From NCBI RefSeq assembly GCF_035083965.1, contig NC_089727.1:19657269-19721268 (forward strand): 64,000 nt of DNA, written 5' to 3'. The notes beneath the pieces were generated by a model. That model made no database searches, had not been told where the DNA came from, and saw only the letters and a program-made list of their open reading frames with translations. Shown here in pieces: positions 57,345 to 64,000 of this stretch; the first letter of the stretch is position 1, and every line of letters begins with the position of its first letter. The DNA is from Branchiostoma lanceolatum. Lineage: Eukaryota; Chordata; Leptocardii; Amphioxiformes; Branchiostomatidae. The translations under genes and the position numbers were made by a program.

Positions 57345-57627
57345 TTAAGAATTGTCAGGGAAAGAATCAATGAAAAGTCAACAACAGTTGTGGACCAAAT
57401 GGACCTTAACTAGCCAGCTACATGCTTTGGAAAACCATGCAGTGGTGTCATTGTGTTATCTGTGTATACATGTATGCTGGCATACAGACAAAATGGCGGC
57501 AAAATGGTCTTGAACAAATACTGAATTTAGTTTAGTTAATTCATGCTATAAACTATTGTGGACTAATCATGAAGTAAGAACTTAGCAGTCGGAGATGGCA
57601 GATGCTTTGGGACTCTTGCAGTCGCAC

Positions 57628-57676
57628 AGACAGTCACACAAAGTCAAGCGCACACACACACACTGTTTCTCTTTCT

Positions 57677-57740
<64 letters not shown>

Positions 57741-57965
57741 CACACCCACTCTCTTTCTCACACACACACATCATCATCACACATACCCACACACAAACAC
57801 ATACATGACACACACACTCACACACATACACGTGCAAACACACACACACACACATACACATGCACTTAAACACACACACACACATACACGTGCAAACAAA
57901 CACACATACACTCACACGCACATGTACATACATCAACACACACACTCAGATATACACACAATCAC
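57628..57965. repeat. (CA)n microsatellite and CA-rich flank
   Basis: Near-pure CA run at about 57680-57738 in a longer CA/TACA-rich tract. It gives His/Thr and Val/Cys ORFs by composition only. Confidence 0.97.
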
Positions 57966-58580
57966 AAACAAAACTTTGCTGCATTGACTTTTGAGTATAC
58001 TGTATAAGAGGAAATGTTTACAGTGTATTCATGTCCATGTTTTTTTCCGTGTCTTCTTCACGAAACCACTGTTATCAAAATGTCTTCTACTCACCTAGCG
58101 CTTGTTTCCGCCCTACTTTTACTCATAGCCACCGCAGATACTTTCTCCCAACCCCAAAATTAAATCCCTGCCAATATTTCCCTTTTTTACAGTATTACAT
58201 GCATCGATCAATATTGTGCAAGCAATCAGTAAAACATGAGAATAATGCATAGGTTACAGAGAATAGACATCAGGGAGAAACTTTGTACAATGTACTTATA
58301 ACAAGGATAACAAAGTTTTTGTGGGTTGGAAATAAGTACCTATTATGTTAATTACTAATGACAAGTTTTTACGAAAAGAGAATCGCTTATTATAAAAACT
58401 TTTTTTACAGTTTTTCTTACTAATGTCACAGTGATACTAGTACTGGTCAATTTAAACTTTTTCAAAGTTGTATTTTTAAGGTCACAACGACTTATAAGTG
58501 AAAATGCATAGAGTAAAGCTATACACGAATGCTTACTCCTTCAGTATATCTTTCTGACCTTTCTTTTATTCAATCTGTAA

Positions 58581-59006
58581 GGCTACACGGAGTAATTTTT
58601 ATGGATGACGTCCTTTGGAGACCCTAAATCTAATGCGAGAGTGCGAAAAAACAACAAGAGGGGCCGAAAAAAACAAGATGCCTAGATTTGAAATATAATA
58701 GTCGACGACACATGTTAGGACACAAATTGAATAAGAGAACACAGTGTAACAACTAACAATTCTTTTATTCATCATGAAAACAGCAATGATTTGAATAAAT
58801 CAGTTGAAGTTGAACAGCAGTTGTTGTCCTGTCCTGTTCCTTTCCATATCCCATTCGTTTTGTAGGCCTTCAGAAACATAGTATATCAAAAAGGAACTCT
58901 TTGGTCATAGTTACAGGAAAAGGAATTTCTTGTTTTGTTTTTTCTGGGAACAGACCGAAATCTATGCGCGCACGGACGTCATCCATAAAAATTACTTGGT
59001 GTAGCC
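58581..59006. mobile_element. MITE with 34 bp inverted ends, TAA flanks
   Basis: Left GGCTACACGGAGTAATTTTT then ATGGATGACGTCC; right is its complement with two or three mismatches. TAA on both sides looks like a target duplication. About 426 bp. Confidence 0.88.
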
Positions 59007-59139
59007 TAAGTATGAATTTTCAAATCATCAATGTCTTTTTAGATGTAAAATTTCTCGTAAATGTCTAATGACTTTTTTCTTGTCCTTTATTAATTTTTCA
59101 TTATTATCTGGCTGTTGTAATTGTTTGTAAGAGATGTCC

Positions 59140-59340
59140 TTGTAGCTCAACTGGTAGCAGCGTCACAGTTGAACTACTGGTTTTAATTAGTTGCTAACTG
59201 GGATACTCTGGTTTATATCTTGGGAAGAGCATCTCGGTTGGGGCTGCATCCGTCTTTCGGAAGGGACGTAAAATGGGGGTCCCGCGTTCAAGGATTTGGC
59301 TTGAGAACATTAAAAGGGCAAGGCAAGCCCTCCCCGTAAG
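59140..59340 (+). mobile_element. tRNA-headed SINE, second family
   Basis: The head GTCCTTGTAGCTCAACTGGT resembles a tRNA A box. The body has gagcatctcggttggggctg and tctttcggaagggacgtaaa, shared with 660-800 (catcctggtcggagctgcat). Confidence 0.75.
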
Positions 59341-59400
59341 AATAGTACTGTTTTATTGCAAGTTCATGCCCGTGGGCAAATTGCAAATACATGGTAGAAA
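59340..59400 (-). mobile_element. LINE 3' tail fragment
   Basis: ttttattgcaagttcatgcc then cgtgggcaaattgca is the reverse complement of the tail at 16187-16223. Confidence 0.6.
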
Positions 59401-60961
59401 AATAGGAAAAAAACATTCATGCGACAGTGAACTGTGACTGACTTTGTTGTAACAATAGGCTGCTAATACTAAATACGACTGTTGGCCATATCTAGACAAG
59501 CTGGGTTTGACTTCTTATTTGGAGGCAATGGAAGACGAAAAGTTCCGCTTTTTCTAGAATATGTCAGTCAAAAGTCAAAAGATCTTTATTAGCATTTTGC
59601 AGACAACAGTCTGAATTTCAGCTAATTGACACAAATTAATCTAAAATATTCATAATTTGTGGGTTCTGTAACTTTAAGAGAAAAGTAGCTTTTTGTACAT
59701 TAGGAATGTGTAAAAATAGGGGCATTTTGTGGTAACCTGTTTAAACAATTCGGTTCTTTCGTCATGGTTAGCGGGAAATAAAATGTGTTTCGTCTTCCAC
59801 CGCTTTGGACGTACAGTCTTTACAAATTCTTTGGCACACTGGTAATCTCTTATACCCTTCTGCAGTTAAGGAAACCTCCTGATCTATGTGTCACTGTGCA
59901 CTACAAGCTGAACAAATCATGTTACCCCAGGTAGTTGTTTTGTACAAACCCAGTCTGGCTCTCCAAAAGCTATCAGAGCACGGAGCCTCAAGGGACTCTC
60001 ACGCTCTTTCTTTAAGAATTCTTCAAGAAAATCCTCTCGCTCTTCCAGAACGTGAAGCCGTCTTAAGATGATGCGGTTCCTTACCTCTTGAAACACTGAA
60101 GACGCGTCACAATGTTACATGTTTGGGGAAGGGGTGGAGTGACATGGGTTCGTTAAAATGGAAGGGCTGGTAGCAGAATACTGTAGGTCCCAACGAAGAA
60201 AACGCCCTCAAATACCATTACGTTAAGCCCCTGTCACGCATAGCCGGCCATATGGCCTCCCGATCTTCTCCAGACCATGGTTGTGAGTTCGTCGTAAGCA
60301 AAGTCTTGTGTGTTTTACAGTTGGTTGCTTACTCTACAAAAATTCGTTATCGCCAGCATAGTATAAATTTTGAAAACTCAAAGTCGGGGAAGTCATATCC
60401 GGCTTAAATGTGATCAGAGTAGCGAACTGGATCTAAAACAGCATGGATTCCTGGCTAATCCCAACCTAGCAACGACCTTTGTTGGGGAGTGGTCGGGAGA
60501 AGTTGCAGAGTAGTCGTGGGAAGTTTCTTGATGTGTGACTCACTGGTCCCACAGTATCAAACGTAAGCGAGGCACAAACATCTCAAAATTGCGAAATATA
60601 AAGCAGTAAGTTTTATGTAACGAATGTGTTTTCCGACAACGATCACTAAACATTGCGTTTCAGAAAACCCGCAGGAAATCCTCTTAAAAACAGATTACAC
60701 TTGTCTCATAAAAGCTCCGGTTTAAAGTTAATCCACGATAATGCTCTTATTGTTTCAAGGTTGAATTTTAGAAGATACCTTATTATACCGATGTAGAGTT
60801 CAATGCCACCAAAATACAGCTTATCTTGATATGCATGCAATGAAAGCATAATTCGAATATATAGCTACATGTAGCTTAAAGCGTCGTTTCAAGGTTGAAT
60901 TAAAGAGGACACCCTACTGTTGATATTGTACTGAGCTCGAGGTCACACAAAGCTTACCATA

Positions 60962-61290
60962 TATTGCGTCGGCGTCGTGGTGGCGCAGTGGCAGGGTGTT
61001 TGGCCCCAGAATCCAGAGGTATTGAGTTCGAATCCGGGGTTCCCTGATTTGTCCCGTTGACGTTGTGCCCTTAGGAAAGGCACCTTACACGACTTTACTC
61101 AATTTACTCAGGTGTAAATGAGTGCCTAGTTTCGGTAATGGACGTCCCTCCGATAGGACGTTAAATGAAGGTCCCATGTTTGAGGAGAGCCACACCTCGA
61201 GCACGTTAAAGAACCCGCCGCACTTATCGAAAAGAGTAGGGGTCCTTCCCGGTGTGAGGGGTTCAAAACCTACAGTCCTATGGCCACACA
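60962..61290 (+). mobile_element. tRNA-derived SINE, copy 2
   Basis: A-box GTGGCGCAGTGGCAGGGTGT, B box GAGTTCGAATCCGGGG. The body matches copy 1 and adds the segment gtgcccttaggaaaggcacc. Confidence 0.88.
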
Positions 61291-61794
61291 TGGGGCAATT
61301 GTCGTATTGAGGTCACCTGCGCGCCGAATGGCAGTCGCTACAGAACCTTGCGATGTAGCCCCGCCAATTGTGCGCTCCTCGCAATTCAGCCCCTGGCTGC
61401 GAAGAGAGAGTAATTGGCCAACCCAATAATAATAAATATATAGCCTTTTGACCTTCTCCAGACTATGTTTGTTAGTCGTGTTCAACGTCATCTGTGTTCA
61501 ACGTCATATGTGGTTTGGAGTTGGTTGTTTGGTCAGTTGGTTACTCTTTGAAAAGTCGTCTGCACCTGCCGACTATAAATTTGGAAGAGTCAAAGTCAGG
61601 AAAAGTAATATTCTGCTTGGGTGCGATCAAACTAGCGAACTGGAGCTGGAATAGGATGGATTAATGGGCCTACTCCCAACAAAGCGCCAATTTTGGTTAG
61701 TTGGGGAGTGGTCGGGGTCAGTTTCAAAGTAGTGGGAAGGTCCTGAATGTATGACGGGGCCGTACTTACATTCAACGTGAGAGAAGCACAGACA

Positions 61795-62055
61795 TATTCT
61801 TTACAGACGAAAATAAAACTACTGTCCTCTTAACATCACGAAACCCACATATTACAGAAAAATTAGGATCATTCGTCTTCCACTGTCTCGGAAAAAGAAT
61901 TAAGCCGAACCTAATAAGTTAGAACTTAGTGTCAGTAGTTAAGACAAGAGTAGTGATATGTTATATTGTTCATCACTGTCTGTCCACTCCGTGTTACATG
62001 AACATTTACCTGTACTTGCAATTAGCCTACGGGCAAGAACTTGCAATAAACTTTC
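61795..62055 (+). mobile_element. LINE 3' end
   Basis: The decayed frame ...ITEKLGSFVFHCLGKRI and the tail GCAATTAGCCTACGGGCAAG..TTGCAATAAA match the element at 15965-16225. Confidence 0.65.
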
Positions 62056-63221
62056 CATCAAAAATATTAAATACAAAGCAACAGGTTTTGTGCAATAATT
62101 CAATTTTCAAAAGATAAAACAGATATCATATTAAAAACTTTGTTTCACATAGCCGACAAAAAACGCCTTTATGCATAACACACCAATTTTATACATTTCT
62201 GGTTCAATAGGAAGTACAAGCTGCGAAAAACCGAGCTGTAAGGTTTGCTCGTAACACACCGGATGAATCCCTACTCTTTTCAATTCTGATGTGTGAACTT
62301 TGGAACTTCCGGCTTTACGTACCATCAGAGGATGTCCTTAGGTGTAGCTAGTAGGTAGTCTTTTTTACCCGATTAGCGTAAGGAAATGAATAGGTGTATA
62401 AAAAAACATCCGATCTAAAGTTAATCCCAAATAATGCTCTTATTGTTTCAAGGTTGAATATAAGAAGATACTTAATTGTACCGATCTAAAGTTCAATGTC
62501 ACCAAAATACGGCTTACTTTGATATACAAGCGTAGTACTCATTTTTGTATTCTGTATGAATTAAATCGTGTTATTTTCAAACAGACTTGTCAGTTGAAGG
62601 CAGCGATTTGATAATATTTATGTAGTTTGAAGGAACATCAAATTCTCCACATTCTTGTTAATGCTATAACATCATATGATAACAATAATACCATTGTAAA
62701 GAAAATACAAAAATTAGGATATAGTTATAGCGCTACACCCAAGTTAAATCACTAATAATGCATTAGAGCGCCACAAAGAAACTACTTAGTAAGATTAACC
62801 AAAACAAAACCTCGGCACAAATTGAGAGTAAACTGGATTGATATAGATTAAATCCAATCAACATTGGATAAATCAAAGTAATGTAATATGTTATATAGCA
62901 AAGCGACCTAAATTACTTAGACCCCACAAGCGACCAAAATGTTTAACGAAACAAAGAAATGGTAGTCGACTCAAAATCTCTTTCCCATTTCTCTTAATTA
63001 AAGGCTCTTAAATAAAAATAAAATTTTTTAATTCTATTTGGAGGATACTTTATGAGGTCTTTTGATAAAAAGGTCTTATAGGGCGGTTTTCAGAAATGTT
63101 AGTGTTAGATTTATAGTCTGTCCAGAAATGTAAGAAATTTGAAAATAGATTTTTGTTGTATCTACTTACTAATAGTCTATTGCAATTCTGTTAAAACTGT
63201 AGATACCAAATATTTGTTAAA

Positions 63222-63338
63222 CTCCAGGCAGAGATTGGTGGGGAAGATTGTCACCGTTTTACCAAGTAGGGATAGCTGACGAAAAACGGGGCATATGATA
63301 AAACGGTCATAATCTTCCCCACCAAATTCTGCTTGGAG
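63222..63338. mobile_element. Short foldback MITE
   Basis: CTCCAGGCAGAGATTGGTGG, GGAAGATTGTCACCGTTTTA pairs with its complement at 63299-63338. About 117 bp with ~40 bp arms. Confidence 0.82.
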
Positions 63339-63384
63339 AGTAGTATTTGTACATGTAAGTATTTTCTCGACGCGTTTTCGTTGT

Positions 63385-63535
63385 GGCTTTGAGTGACCGA
63401 ATGTCCAGGCTAGCTAACGCGAGATCTTAATGTCACGGGTTTGGTTCCTGGCGTTCCTAGTTAAACGATGTTTACCTTGGAAGAACACTTAAAGCAACTT
63501 TCCTCACTCCACCCAGGTGCAGAATAGGGCATCCA
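63385..63535 (+). mobile_element. SINE fragment
   Basis: The tRNA-like stretch with acgggtttggttcctggcgt is followed by cacttaaagcaactttcctc and actccacccaggtg, the body also seen (inverted) at 39.2 kb. Confidence 0.55.
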
Positions 63536-64000
63536 TTGTCTCCATGGCCTCGCAAAAGGCTCTAGAACGACCTTTACCTGTTCGTTGCCAGGATAAAAAT
63601 CCGCTGGGATATTTACCGATTTTATGGTGATCTTAGGATCTTCGGATGCACAGCGGTGATTTCTAATCCTTAGTAACAGCCTAAACATTCATTGTAAACA
63701 CTGTACGGCTACGCCCTGTCACGTAGAAGCACTAGCCTGGAAACCATACCATCGGCCGCGGGGGCTCGCCGATATCTCTTCGGCGCGGGGAGATCGATCC
63801 CCGCCCGCCCAGACAGCTTAGTCTGTTCGGGGTGGGTTTACGGCCTTGGATCAAATTAGTTCGCGAACTATCTATGGCAGCTCAAGTAGACAGGCTGCGA
63901 AATTCTATTTGGCAGCTTAGTAGACAGGCTGACAGAAACGATCGAATTTATAAGGCAGACTGGGCCCGGTATAACCCCTAGGCCGACCCCTAGAGACTGG

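Larger units (their letters stand above)
57345..64000. other. Repeat-rich 3' flank without a gene
   Basis: Besides the listed microsatellite, SINEs, LINE tails and MITEs, the ORFs here are short and unrecognised. 62160-62340 (aagaaccgagctgtaaggtt-type) resembles another LINE fragment. The last 280 bp (63725-64000) are GC-rich with inverted motifs and may be the edge of a further element. Confidence 0.55.

Noticed and set aside
57595..57987. His/Thr-rich ORF and its Val/Cys-rich antisense
   Set aside because: Pure (CA)n microsatellite translation.

Overview
The window is eukaryotic, intron-rich and repeat-rich. It most likely comes from an invertebrate deuterostome, and amphioxus (Branchiostoma) fits best. 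The reasons are a complete, very vertebrate-like PRMT7 gene spread over 40 kb, GT-AG introns throughout, tRNA-headed SINEs, LINE 3' tails, many small inverted-repeat (MITE-like) elements and long minisatellites. The species is inferred, not proven.

Layout. Positions 1-13,200 are mostly transposon-derived. They hold a ~175 bp satellite (4.4-5.9 kb) and a tandem segmental duplication (2.69-9.94 kb and 10.07-13.12 kb). On the minus strand, 12.9-15.8 kb carries three phase-compatible exons of a stathmin-domain-like gene; its 3' end was not found, and the segmental duplication made a truncated extra copy of its third exon at 9.76-9.93 kb. Its start codon lies about 850 bp from that of PRMT7, so the two genes are head to head. 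PRMT7 (+ strand, ATG 16,663, stop 57,011) could be assembled from 16 exons into a 692-residue protein in which every splice phase agrees.

PRMT7 introns hold most of the unusual material. Intron 8 contains 14 further tandem copies of the last 99 nt of exon 8, thirteen of them with splice-like borders and intact phase-0 reading frames. It also contains an ectopic copy of the start of exon 10. Intron 11 holds a 6.8 kb minisatellite with a 57 bp unit, which creates long spurious ORFs on both strands. Intron 13 contains a complete same-strand nested gene: a two-exon, 1,073-residue LRR single-pass receptor-like protein. Its cytoplasmic tail is built from three different tandem repeats rich in tyrosines, including five ITIM-like motifs.

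The PRMT7 stop codon and last ten residues lie inside the left terminal repeat of a TTAA-flanked MITE. Downstream of 57,012 I see only repeats (CA microsatellite, SINEs, LINE tails, MITEs) and no gene. How the genes work together: PRMT7 is a nuclear/cytosolic arginine monomethyltransferase, the nested gene looks like a surface receptor and the stathmin-like gene a tubulin-binding protein. Nothing in the sequence ties them functionally beyond shared location.
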